A stretch of 64,000 nucleotides of DNA, taken from Streptomyces hyaluromycini (GTDB lineage: Bacteria; Actinomycetota; Actinomycetes; Streptomycetales; Streptomycetaceae). Both the position numbers and the translations under genes were made by a program. The stretch spans positions 1,160,319 to 1,224,318 of the forward strand of contig NZ_BCFL01000016.1 of assembly GCF_002217755.1 (NCBI RefSeq), given 5' to 3'. Within the stretch, counting starts at the first letter, position 1. Each line of letters starts with the position of its first letter. Below the pieces are notes generated by a model, which did not search any database, was not told the origin of the DNA, and saw only the letters and a program-made list of their open reading frames with translations. Below are positions 45,381 to 53,503 of the stretch, piece after piece.

Positions 45381-47645
45381 GTGAAGACCCTGCTCATCGA
45401 CAATTACGACTCGTACACCTACAACCTGTTCCAGCTGATCGCCGAGGTCAACGGCGAGGAACCGGTGGTGATCCGCAATGACGAGCCGGCGCCGCCCGCT
45501 CTCGCGGGGTTCGACAACATGGTGGTGTCTCCGGGGCCGGGGCATCCGGGCGACGGCCGTGACTTCGGCATCAGCGCCCGGATGATCGCCGAGGCCACGG
45601 TCCCCGTCCTCGGGGTGTGCCTGGGCCACCAGGGCATCGCGCTCGGGGAGCGGGCCCGGGTGGTGCCCGCCCCGCAGCCGCGGCACGGGCACCTGACCAG
45701 GGTGCGGCACGACGGGCGGGACCTCTTCGAGGGGCTGACCCAGGACTTCACCGCCGTCCGCTACCACTCCCTCGCGGTGCAGGAGCCGCTGCCGGCCGCC
45801 CTGGAGGCCACCGCCTGGGCCGAGGACGGCGTCCTGATGGGGCTGCGGCACCGCGAACGGCCGCTGTGGGGCGTGCAGTTCCACCCCGAGTCGGTGCTCA
45901 CCGAGTACGGCCACCGCATGCTGGTGAACTTCCGCAACCTGACCGCCCGCCGGGCCCGCAGAGCACGTACCAAGAACACCGCCGTCCCGCCGGCCGAGGC
46001 GGCGATCCCCCGGCCGCGGTCCGCGACGGGCGCGGCGGGCGCGGCCGGGTCCGGGGTCCCGGCTGCCGTCTCCCGTTCGAGGCACCCGGCCCGGACGGCG
46101 GGGCCCCGGCCCGGTTCCGGCACCGGCACCGGCACCGGCACGGCGATCCCCCGGCCGCGGCCCGGCGACGTGCCCGCCTACCGCCTGCACACCCGCCAGG
46201 TCGCCGGCGCCGTCGACACGGAGGCCGCCTTCACCCGCCTCTTCGCCGCCTCGCCCCGCGCGTTCTGGCTGGACAGCTCCCTCGTCGAGGAGGGCCGCTC
46301 GCGCTTCTCCTTCCTGGGCGACGACAGCGGCCCGCTCGCCGAGTTCGTGCGGTACGACGTCACGGCCGGACGGTGTGCGGTCGAGCGGGCCGGACGGCCG
46401 GCGCGCAAGGTGTCCGCGAGCGTCTTCGACTATCTGAAACGGCAGTTGAGCAGCCGCCGGGTGGACGCGGACGGGCTGCCCTTCGACTTCACCGGCGGCT
46501 ATGTCGGCTACTTCGGCTACGAGACCAAGGCCGACTGCGGCTCCCCGAACCGGCATCGCGCCGAAACCCCGGACGCCTGCTGGCTGTTCGTCGACCGGCT
46601 GATCGCCGTGGACCACGAGGAGGACGTCACCTACGCGGTCTGCCTGGCGGAGGACACCCCGCAGGCCGCGCGGGCGGCCGCGGACTGGCTGGCGGACACG
46701 CTGGCCCAGCTCAGTTTCCTGGCACCGGCCGCGCCCCGGCAGGCCCCGCCCGCCGCCGGGGAGCCGGACCTGGAGGCCGCCGAGCCGTGGCTGGTGCGCG
46801 ACCGGGCCGCCTACCTCGCCGACATCGAGACCTGCGGGCGGGAGCTGCGGGCCGGCACCAGCTACGAGGTCTGCCTGACCGACGCGGCCCGGCTGCCCGC
46901 CCCGCCCGACCCGTACGCCTTCTACCGGGAGCTGCGCCGCGTCAACCCGGCGCCGTACGCGGCCTTCCTGCGCTTCGGCGACCTGGACGTGGCCGGTTCC
47001 TCGCCGGAGCGGTTCCTGCGGATCACCCGGGACGGGGTGGCCGAGGCGAGGCCCGTCAAGGGGACCGCGCCGCGCGGGGCGACGCCGTTCGAGGACGAGC
47101 GGCTGCGGGACGCGCTGGCGACGGACGCCAAGACCCGTGCCGAGAACCTGATGATCGTCGACCTGCTCCGCAACGACCTGGGCCGGGTCTGCCGTACCGG
47201 AACCGTCCGGGTCCCCCGCCTCATGGCCACCGAGTCGTACGCGACCGTGCACCAGCTGGTCTCCACCGTGACCGGGCGGCTGCGGGCCGGGACGGACGCC
47301 GTGGACTGCGTGCGCGCCTGCTTCCCGGGCGGGTCGATGACCGGCGCCCCGAAGCTGCGCACGATGGAGATCATCGACACGCTGGAGACCGAGGCCCGGG
47401 GCGTGTACTCGGGGGCGCTCGGCTACCTCGGGTGCAGCGGCGGCGCGGACCTGAACATCGTCATCCGTACGGCCGTGATCGCGGGCGGCCGGATGCAGCT
47501 GGGCGCGGGCGGGGCGATCGTCCTGGACTCCGACCCGGCCGCCGAGTACGACGAGATGCTCCTGAAGACGGCCGCGCAGATGCGGGCCCTGCGGGGGCAC
47601 ACGGCGCCGGCCGCGGCGGACGCCGTTGAGGAGGCCGCCCGATGA
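45381..47645 (+). CDS. pabAB: Fused aminodeoxychorismate synthase (PabA-PabB)
   Basis: A 754-residue fusion making 4-amino-4-deoxychorismate from chorismate and glutamine. The N-terminal amidotransferase has IDNYDSYTYNLFQ, SPGPGHP, catalytic Cys80 in GVCLGHQGIA and the His/Glu pair in VQFHPES. A linker (about 195-260) holds a GTGTGT-type repeat. The synthase domain ends with RPVKGTAPRG, FPGGSMTGAPK and GYLGCSGGADLNIVIRT. The Lys in VKGT is the hallmark of aminodeoxychorismate rather than anthranilate synthases. The next start overlaps its stop (ATGA). Confidence 0.94.
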   Translation: MKTLLIDNYDSYTYNLFQLIAEVNGEEPVVIRNDEPAPPALAGFDNMVVSPGPGHPGDGRDFGISARMIAEATVPVLGVCLGHQGIALGERARVVPAPQPRHGHLTRVRHDGRDLFEGLTQDFTAVRYHSLAVQEPLPAALEATAWAEDGVLMGLRHRERPLWGVQFHPESVLTEYGHRMLVNFRNLTARRARRARTKNTAVPPAEAAIPRPRSATGAAGAAGSGVPAAVSRSRHPARTAGPRPGSGTGTGTGTAIPRPRPGDVPAYRLHTRQVAGAVDTEAAFTRLFAASPRAFWLDSSLVEEGRSRFSFLGDDSGPLAEFVRYDVTAGRCAVERAGRPARKVSASVFDYLKRQLSSRRVDADGLPFDFTGGYVGYFGYETKADCGSPNRHRAETPDACWLFVDRLIAVDHEEDVTYAVCLAEDTPQAARAAADWLADTLAQLSFLAPAAPRQAPPAAGEPDLEAAEPWLVRDRAAYLADIETCGRELRAGTSYEVCLTDAARLPAPPDPYAFYRELRRVNPAPYAAFLRFGDLDVAGSSPERFLRITRDGVAEARPVKGTAPRGATPFEDERLRDALATDAKTRAENLMIVDLLRNDLGRVCRTGTVRVPRLMATESYATVHQLVSTVTGRLRAGTDAVDCVRACFPGGSMTGAPKLRTMEIIDTLETEARGVYSGALGYLGCSGGADLNIVIRTAVIAGGRMQLGAGGAIVLDSDPAAEYDEMLLKTAAQMRALRGHTAPAAADAVEEAAR

Positions 47646-49150
47646 CCCAGGCACCCGCCCTCACCGCCACCGCCAACCTCGCCTCCCGTGTCGCCGACCT
47701 CTCCGGGCGGCACGGCTGGCAGGACCGTCCCGCCTTCCACCAGGGCCACCGCGCCTGGACCCACGGCGAGGTGCACGACCTCGGGGCGCGGGCCGCCACC
47801 GTCCTCGCCGCGCAGGGGGTGGCCCCCGGCGACCGGGTGGTGCTCGCGCTGCCGGACGGGATCGCCTGGGTGGTGGCCTTTCTCGCGGTCGCCCGGCTCG
47901 GTGCCGTGGCCGTCCTGGTCAACCCCGAACTGCCCGCGGCCGACCACGCGTTCATGGCCGCCGACACGGAGGCGGTGCTCTGCCTGACGGGACCGGGCGT
48001 GGAGGACCGTTTCGCCAACCGTCCCCGGCTCGGCGCCGACCAGTTCCTCGCACTCGCCCCGGCCGCGGAACCGGCGCCCGCGCACCCGGTCGACGCGGAC
48101 AGCCCGCTGTATGTCCAGTACACGTCCGGCACCACCGGCCGCCCCAAGGGTGTCGTCCACACCCACGCCCACCCGGCCGCGTACCACGACCTGATCGGGC
48201 GGCGGCTGCTCGGCGTCACCCCGGACGACGTCACCCTGTCGGTGTCCAAGCTGTACTTCGCCTACGGCTTCGGGAACGCGTTCGTCTTCCCGCTGTTCTC
48301 GGGGTCGAGCGCGGTCCTGGTGGACCGGCGCCCGGCGCCCGCCGCCGTGGACGAGCTGGTCGCCCGGCACCGGGTGACCCTGCTGTACTCGGTGCCGTCC
48401 GCGTACGCGGCGCTGGTCGCCGACCGGGGCACCGGGCACCGGGCGTGCTTCGCCTCGGTACGGGCCGCCGTGTCGGCGGGCGAGGGCCTGCCGGACGGGC
48501 TCGGGGAGCGGGTCACCGAGCTGCTGGGCGCGCCGGTCCTTGAGCAGATCGGCTCCACCGAGGCCGGGCACGCCTTCTGCGCCAACAGCCTCGGCCACCA
48601 CCACCCCGGTACCGTCGGCCGTCCCGTCCCCGGCTTCGAGGTGGAGCTGCGCGACCGTGACGGGCGTCCGGTGCCGGACGGCCACGAGGGCGAGCTGTGG
48701 GTGCGCGGGCCGACGGTGACGCCCGGCTACCTCAACCGGCCCGAGGAGACCGCGCGCACCCTGGTCGGCGGCTGGCTGAACACCCGTGACCGGGCGGTCC
48801 GCGAACCCGACGGCGCCTACCGGCATCTGGGCCGCACCGACGACCTGGAGATGGTCGGCGGGATCACCGTCTCCCCGCTGGAGGTGGAGGCCGTGCTGCG
48901 CACCCATCCGGCGGTGCGCGAGGTCGCGGTGGCGGCGGTCCCGGACGCGACCGGCACCGGGCGGCTGCGGGCCTTCGTCGTCCCCGCCGCCACCCCGGCG
49001 CCGACCGGGCTCCAGGACGAGCTGCTGGCGCTGGCCCGGGAGCACCTGGCGGCCTTCAAGGTCCCCCGCAGCGTCAGCCTCCTGCCCTCCCTGCCCCGCA
49101 CCCCGACCGGGAAGCTCCGCCGCCATCTGGTCCGCCGGGGCGCGTGGTGA
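47642..49150 (+). CDS. Benzoate-CoA ligase-like adenylate-forming enzyme
   Basis: A 502-residue ANL-superfamily ligase. The phosphate loop is YVQYTSGTTGRPKGVVHTH. Later motifs are EQIGSTEAGHAF, GELWVRGPTVTPGYLNRPEET, the hinge region NTRDRAVREPDGAYRHLGRTDDLEMVGG, and the C-terminal catalytic Lys in RTPTGKLRRH. It most resembles benzoate/4-hydroxybenzoate-CoA ligases. In this context p-aminobenzoate or a hydroxylated derivative is the likely substrate (inference). It is coupled to pabAB. Confidence 0.9.
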   Translation: MTQAPALTATANLASRVADLSGRHGWQDRPAFHQGHRAWTHGEVHDLGARAATVLAAQGVAPGDRVVLALPDGIAWVVAFLAVARLGAVAVLVNPELPAADHAFMAADTEAVLCLTGPGVEDRFANRPRLGADQFLALAPAAEPAPAHPVDADSPLYVQYTSGTTGRPKGVVHTHAHPAAYHDLIGRRLLGVTPDDVTLSVSKLYFAYGFGNAFVFPLFSGSSAVLVDRRPAPAAVDELVARHRVTLLYSVPSAYAALVADRGTGHRACFASVRAAVSAGEGLPDGLGERVTELLGAPVLEQIGSTEAGHAFCANSLGHHHPGTVGRPVPGFEVELRDRDGRPVPDGHEGELWVRGPTVTPGYLNRPEETARTLVGGWLNTRDRAVREPDGAYRHLGRTDDLEMVGGITVSPLEVEAVLRTHPAVREVAVAAVPDATGTGRLRAFVVPAATPAPTGLQDELLALAREHLAAFKVPRSVSLLPSLPRTPTGKLRRHLVRRGAW

Positions 49151-49188
49151 CCCCGGCCCCGACCGACCCGACTGAAAGGAACGTCCCC

Positions 49189-50739
49189 ATGCAGGAGTCC
49201 CTCATCGGCGACCGCGGGTTCTACCTCGGCCCGCTCTTCCGGCGGGCGGCCGACCGGCACGGCGGGGTGTTCGTCACCCTGGACCGGCCCCTGGACACCC
49301 ACCCGGACCTCGGCGTCCGCCTCAGCTACCCGGAACTGGCCGACGCGGTCGAGGAGTTGTCGGCACGGCTGTGGGCAGCCGGGGTGCGGCCCGCCGAGCA
49401 GGTCGTCGTGCACAAGACCGACAACGTCGACATCGTGCTGCTGACCTGCGCGGTCTCCCGGATCGGCGCGGTGCCCGTGCTGCTCTCCCCCGCGCTGGCC
49501 GGCGAGACGATCGGCAAGCTGCTCACCAGACTGCAGCAGCCGTGGCTGGTCACGGACGGGGCGAAACTGGCGGACCTGGAGGTCAGAGGCCTGGTCCGGC
49601 AGACGCTCACCGTGGACAGCGTGCCCGGCGTGGTGTCCCTGACCGAGCACACTGGTGCCAAGGTCCCGCCGGCGATCCGGCTGCACCCGCGCGAACCCGC
49701 CCTGATCACCCACAGCTCCGGCACCACCGGCGTCCCCAAACTCGCCGTGCACTGCCCGCAGACCATGTGGAACCGCCTGGTCCCGCAGCAGGCGATGGGC
49801 CGGCCCACCCGCGGCGAGGTCGCGGCCCTGCACATGTCCTTCGTGCACTCCCGCTTCTACCACCTGCTCGGCGTGCTGCTGCACTACGGCAGCCCGCTGC
49901 TGCTGATCACCGACCCGGACCCGGCGAAGGTCGGCCCGATGCTGGCCCGGCACCGCCCCGGCATCGTCGAGACCCACCCCAACACCTTCGTGCTCTGGGA
50001 GGAACTGGCCGAAGCGCCCGGCGCCCCGCTGTCGCGCGTGAAGTCGTACGGCTCGACGTTCGACGCCATCCACCCGCGCACGGTACGACGGCTGCTCGAC
50101 GCCTCGAAGCGCCGCAGCCCGTGGCTGCTCCAGTTGTACGGGCAGAGCGAGACCGGGCCGGTCGCCTTCCAGTGGTTCACGCGGCGGAGCGTGGCCCGCG
50201 CCGACGGGCGGCGGGTCGGCATCGGGATCCCCGGCTTCACCCGCGTGCGGGTCACCGGCCCCGACGGCCTGCCGGCCGCGCCCGGCACCCCCGGCCGGAT
50301 CGAGGCCCGCACCCGGGGCCGCATCCTCACCTACCTCGGCGCCCGCGAGCAGTACGAGCGGCAGCTGGACGGCGAGTGGTGGCAGATGGGCGACATGGGG
50401 TACCGGAACCGGCTGGGCGCGCTGTACCTGATCGACCGGGAGATCGACCGGATCGACTCCGTGCACAGCAACCTGGAGGTCGAGGACACCCTCATGGACC
50501 GGCTGGAGGAGCTGCGTGAGGTGGTCATCGTGCCGGGCGCGGACCGGGAGCCGGTCCCGGTGGTGTGCGTGCGCGGGGAACGGCCGCTGGACCCGGAGCG
50601 CTGGCGGCAGGCGACCGCCGACCTGCCCGCGATGGCGGAGCCCCGGCAGTGGCGGTTCGAGGAGCTGCCGATGACGGCGACCTGGAAGGTGAAGCGGGTG
50701 GAGATCACCCGGATGCTGGCGGCGGGTGTCCGCGCGTGA
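49189..50739 (+). CDS. Second adenylate-forming ligase (AMP-binding)
   Basis: A 516-residue ANL-family enzyme of a different subgroup. The loop is ITHSSGTTGVPKLAVHCP, and further motifs are LYGQSETGPVAFQWF, WWQMGDMGYRNRLGALYLIDREIDRID and the terminal Lys in MTATWKVKRVE. HSSGTTG replaces the more common YTSGTTG. Having two ligases suggests either two acids to activate or one amide/ester-forming step. The ATG at 49189 follows GAAAGGAA. Its stop overlaps the monooxygenase start. Confidence 0.88.
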   Translation: MQESLIGDRGFYLGPLFRRAADRHGGVFVTLDRPLDTHPDLGVRLSYPELADAVEELSARLWAAGVRPAEQVVVHKTDNVDIVLLTCAVSRIGAVPVLLSPALAGETIGKLLTRLQQPWLVTDGAKLADLEVRGLVRQTLTVDSVPGVVSLTEHTGAKVPPAIRLHPREPALITHSSGTTGVPKLAVHCPQTMWNRLVPQQAMGRPTRGEVAALHMSFVHSRFYHLLGVLLHYGSPLLLITDPDPAKVGPMLARHRPGIVETHPNTFVLWEELAEAPGAPLSRVKSYGSTFDAIHPRTVRRLLDASKRRSPWLLQLYGQSETGPVAFQWFTRRSVARADGRRVGIGIPGFTRVRVTGPDGLPAAPGTPGRIEARTRGRILTYLGAREQYERQLDGEWWQMGDMGYRNRLGALYLIDREIDRIDSVHSNLEVEDTLMDRLEELREVVIVPGADREPVPVVCVRGERPLDPERWRQATADLPAMAEPRQWRFEELPMTATWKVKRVEITRMLAAGVRA

Positions 50740-51953
50740 CCCCGGTCGTCGTGGTCGGCGCCGGTCCTGTGGGCCTGTCGGCGGCGCTCGCGCTGCGGGC
50801 GCACGGACTGCCGGTGCTGCTCCTCGAAGCCGACCCCGAGGACCGCGAACGGCCGGGCAGCCGGGCCCTGTTCGTGCACCGCGAGACCCTCGCGCTGCTC
50901 GACGGGATGCGGCCGGGACTCGCCGAGCAGATCACCTCGTACGGCCGGACCTGGCACACCCGACGGACCCTGTACCGGGGGCGGGAGGTGTACTCCCGCA
51001 CCTTTCCGCCCCCGTCCGGCCGGCCGCCCTTCACCAGCCTGCGCCAGGTGGACACCGAACGGTTCCTGCGGGAGGCGTGCGCGGCGGCGGGCGTGGAGTT
51101 CGCGTGGAACGCGCGCGTGATCGGCGTCCGCACCACCGCCACGGACGTGTCGCTGAGCTGCGCGGACGGCCGGGAGCTGACGTGCGGGTACGTGATCGCG
51201 GCGGACGGCGCCCGGTCCGCCGTCCGGGCCGGGCTCGGCATCCCCATGGAGGGCACGCACGGCGAGGGCTTCCACGTGGTCGTCGACGTGGCGGACCGGC
51301 CGGGCGCCGAACTGCCCCTCGAACGGGTCTTCCACTACGAGCACCCCGCCGTCGGCGGCCGCACCGTGCTGCGGGTGCCGTTCACCGGGGGCTTCCAGGT
51401 GGACCTCCAGTGCCACGCGGACGACCGGACGGAGGAGTACGGCACCGAGGACGCCGTCCGCCGCTGGCTGCCCGGGGTGGTGGGCGAGGGGTATGCGGAC
51501 CGGATCCTGTGGGTGTCGACGTACCGCTTCCTGCGCAAGGTCGCGGCCTCCTTCACCGACCCGCACCGGCGGGTGCTGCTCGCCGGGGAGGCCGCGCATC
51601 TGTTCCCGCCCTTCGGGGCGCGGGGCATGAACAGCGGAATCGCCGACGCGGCAGCGGCGGCAGATGCGGTCGCGGCAGCGGCGGCAGATGCGGTCGCGGC
51701 AGCGGCGGCAGATGCGGTCGCGCAGGGCACGGTGGCGGACTTCGCGGCGGTACGGCGGGCCGCCGCGCTTTTCAACAGCGAGGCGGCGGGGGCCGCCCTG
51801 GACCATCTGCGGCCCCGGCGGCGGATCGTACGGCTGCGGCAGCGCGCGGCGGCGGCGCTGGCACCGGTCCTGCCGTCCTGCGGATCCTGGCTGGAGCACG
51901 CGCCGTACGGACCGCGGGGCGGGGCACCGGCGCTGGCGGGCCGGAAATACTGA
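50736..51953 (+). CDS. FAD-dependent aromatic monooxygenase with repeat insertion
   Basis: A 405-residue group A flavin monooxygenase. The FAD motif is VVVVGAGPVGLSAALALRAHG. YVIAADGARSAVRAGLGI is the DG-like motif, and LLAGEAAHLFPPFGARGMNSGIADA is the second FAD motif, with GE where most members have GD. Directly after it three 24-bp repeats (51653-51732) encode ADAVAAAA units in place of the usual helix DxxNLxWKL. It probably hydroxylates a p-aminobenzoate-like ring; this is inferred from context. The GTG overlaps the previous stop. Confidence 0.88.
   Translation: MTPVVVVGAGPVGLSAALALRAHGLPVLLLEADPEDRERPGSRALFVHRETLALLDGMRPGLAEQITSYGRTWHTRRTLYRGREVYSRTFPPPSGRPPFTSLRQVDTERFLREACAAAGVEFAWNARVIGVRTTATDVSLSCADGRELTCGYVIAADGARSAVRAGLGIPMEGTHGEGFHVVVDVADRPGAELPLERVFHYEHPAVGGRTVLRVPFTGGFQVDLQCHADDRTEEYGTEDAVRRWLPGVVGEGYADRILWVSTYRFLRKVAASFTDPHRRVLLAGEAAHLFPPFGARGMNSGIADAAAAADAVAAAAADAVAAAAADAVAQGTVADFAAVRRAAALFNSEAAGAALDHLRPRRRIVRLRQRAAAALAPVLPSCGSWLEHAPYGPRGGAPALAGRKY
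51653..51732 (+). repeat. 24-bp tandem repeat inside the monooxygenase gene
   Basis: The unit starting CAGATGCGGTCGCGGCAGCG begins at 51661, 51685 and 51709, an exact 24-bp period. It encodes repeated ADAVAAAA octapeptides. Confidence 0.9.
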
Positions 51954-51978
51954 GCGCGGCGAGGGAGAAGGAGGAGTC

Positions 51979-52773
51979 ATGACACCACCGGCCGTGGCCG
52001 AAGGCCTGCTGACGTGGTCGCCGCGTGCCGGGCTGCGGCCCGTCGCGGACGCGGACGAACCGCTGCTGGTCGCGGACTCCTGGCTGGTGCGGGACGGCAG
52101 GGTGCGCGGCCTGGACCGGCACCGGGACCGCTTCGTGCGGTCCTGCGGCGAGTGCGACGGGCCGCCGGCGTACCAGCTGCTGGAGTTCTGGCGGGACATG
52201 ACGGCCGCGCTGCCCCGCACCGGCGAGTGGTTCCCCCGCGTCGAGCTCACGCCCCACCACGTGAGGTTGCGGCTGCGGCACGCGCCGCCGCTCGGCTCGG
52301 AGGTCGAGGTCTGGGCGGTCGGCCAGCCCGACCCGCGTATCCTGCCCCGCCGCAAGGGCCCCGACCTGGACACCCTGGCCCGGCTGCGGGCGCGGGCGGT
52401 CGAGGCGGGGGCCCAGGAGGCGGTGCTGGTGGGGCCGTCCGGAGTGGTCCTTGAGGCGGCCACCACGAGCGTCCTCTGGTGGGAGAACGACACCCTGTGC
52501 CTGCCACCGCCTCGGCTGCCGGTGCTCCCCGGGGTGACCCTCGCCCTGATCCAGGAGCGCGCGGAGCGCACCGGCATCCGCGTAGCCCACCGCGAACGGA
52601 CCCTCGCCGAACTGGCGGACCGCGAGGTGTGGCTGGTGAACTCCCTGCACGGGCTCAGACCGGTGACGCGTTGGGTGGGAGGGCCGACGGGGATCGGCGC
52701 GGCGGCACGGGCGCCGGAGTGGCGGGAGTGGCTGGACGGGGAGGCACTGGAGCCTCTGGAGAGAAGCGGCTGA
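51979..52773 (+). CDS. pabC: Aminotransferase class IV, aminodeoxychorismate lyase-like
   Basis: A 264-residue fold-type IV PLP enzyme. The likely PLP lysine is in RRKGPDLDTLARLRARA. VLEAATTSVLWWENDTLCLPP is the family segment that follows. The N-terminal DSWLVRDGRVRGLDRHRDRFVRSC is also typical. With PabAB it would release p-aminobenzoate and pyruvate. Its presence inside the cluster gives a dedicated precursor supply, separate from folate synthesis. The ATG at 51979 has GGAGGAG upstream. A repeat hairpin (52777-52798) starts 4 nt after the stop. Confidence 0.88.
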   Translation: MTPPAVAEGLLTWSPRAGLRPVADADEPLLVADSWLVRDGRVRGLDRHRDRFVRSCGECDGPPAYQLLEFWRDMTAALPRTGEWFPRVELTPHHVRLRLRHAPPLGSEVEVWAVGQPDPRILPRRKGPDLDTLARLRARAVEAGAQEAVLVGPSGVVLEAATTSVLWWENDTLCLPPPRLPVLPGVTLALIQERAERTGIRVAHRERTLAELADREVWLVNSLHGLRPVTRWVGGPTGIGAAARAPEWREWLDGEALEPLERSG

Positions 52774-52776
52774 GTA

Positions 52777-52862
52777 GCGCCCCTTCTTTTAGGGGCGCGG
52801 GGCTGTATCGATATGCGGCTCCGCCGCGTGGGCGCGACCAGCCCCCACGCACCCGCAGCCGA
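52777..52862 (+). repeat. Dispersed GC-rich repeat, copy 6, with terminator hairpin
   Basis: The hairpin GCGCCCCT / AGGGGCGC (52777-52798) lies 4 nt after the pabC stop, followed by GGGGCTGTATCGATATGCGG and GGGCGCGACCAGCCCCCACG. It probably terminates the cluster transcript. Confidence 0.8.
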
Positions 52863-52895
52863 AAAACTACCGGCCCAACGCAACGCCAATCAAAA

Positions 52896-52923
52896 CCGGC
52901 CCGGCATTATTTCGCCGGGCCGG
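52896..52923. terminator. Terminator of the AhpD-like gene
   Basis: The perfect stem CCGGCCCGGC / GCCGGGCCGG with an 8-nt AT-rich loop lies 31 nt past the stop of the leftward AhpD-like gene. Confidence 0.85.
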
Positions 52924-52953
52924 ACATGAGGTTTCTTCTTTTCGGCCCGCCCC

Positions 52954-53439
52954 TTAATTCCGCTTGGGCTGATAAGCCCCCGGCACCATCCGCGTCGCAA
53001 TGGCGATCCGGTTGTACGCGTTGATGACGGTCGCCGCCCAGACGAGCGCCGCCAGCTGGGCCTCGTCGAAGACCCCGGCGGCCTCCGCGTAGACGTCGTC
53101 CGGTACGTGACCGTCGGCGACAAGGGTGACCGCCTCGGTCAACGCCAGTGCGGCACGCTCCCGTTCGGTGAAGAAGGGGGTCTCCCGCCACGCGTTCAGG
53201 GCGTAGATGCGCTGCTCGGTCTCGCCCTGCGCGCGAGCGTCCTTCGTGTGCATGTCGAGGCAGAACGCGCAGCCGTTCAGCTGGGAGGCGCGTATTCTGA
53301 CGAGTTCGAGGATTTCCGGTTCGACCTTGGCGTCCTGGGCCGCGGCGACGGCGGCGGCATGCAGGGAACCCATGGCCGAGGAGACGTCCGGGGTGATTTT
53401 CTTGAGGGCCACGCGGGAAATCTGATCGCCATTGCTCAT
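52954..53439 (-). CDS. AhpD-like/carboxymuconolactone decarboxylase family protein (paralogue 1)
   Basis: A 161-residue alkylhydroperoxidase-fold protein. The redox centre is ELVRIRASQLNGCAFCLDMHTKDA, with the CxxC pair and downstream His typical of AhpD. Many members reduce peroxides. It shares this block almost exactly with the paralogue at 54988. A TAGAGT box lies 6 nt before the ATG, so the transcript may be leaderless. A perfect 17-nt AT-rich palindrome is positioned over its -35 region. Confidence 0.92.
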   Translation of the reverse strand: MSNGDQISRVALKKITPDVSSAMGSLHAAAVAAAQDAKVEPEILELVRIRASQLNGCAFCLDMHTKDARAQGETEQRIYALNAWRETPFFTERERAALALTEAVTLVADGHVPDDVYAEAAGVFDEAQLAALVWAATVINAYNRIAIATRMVPGAYQPKRN

Positions 53440-53455
53440 AAGAAGACTCTAGCCT

Positions 53456-53472
53456 CCGTAATTGAATTACGG
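53456..53472. promoter_or_regulatory. OhrR/MarR-like palindrome before AhpD paralogue 1
   Basis: CCGTAATTGAATTACGG is a perfect inverted repeat 17 nt upstream of the AhpD-like start. It resembles peroxide-sensing OhrR operators built on AATTGAATT. The regulator is not identified here; the flanking MocR protein is another candidate. Confidence 0.6.
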
Positions 53473-53503
53473 GGGCCGATCACGGGAGCCGTTGCCGGGG
53501 AAT

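Noticed and set aside
45981..46140. Pro/Gly/Thr-rich stretch in pabAB as a possible gene break
   Set aside because: The frame is continuous and both enzyme domains are complete on either side, so it is a linker containing a short CCGGCA repeat.
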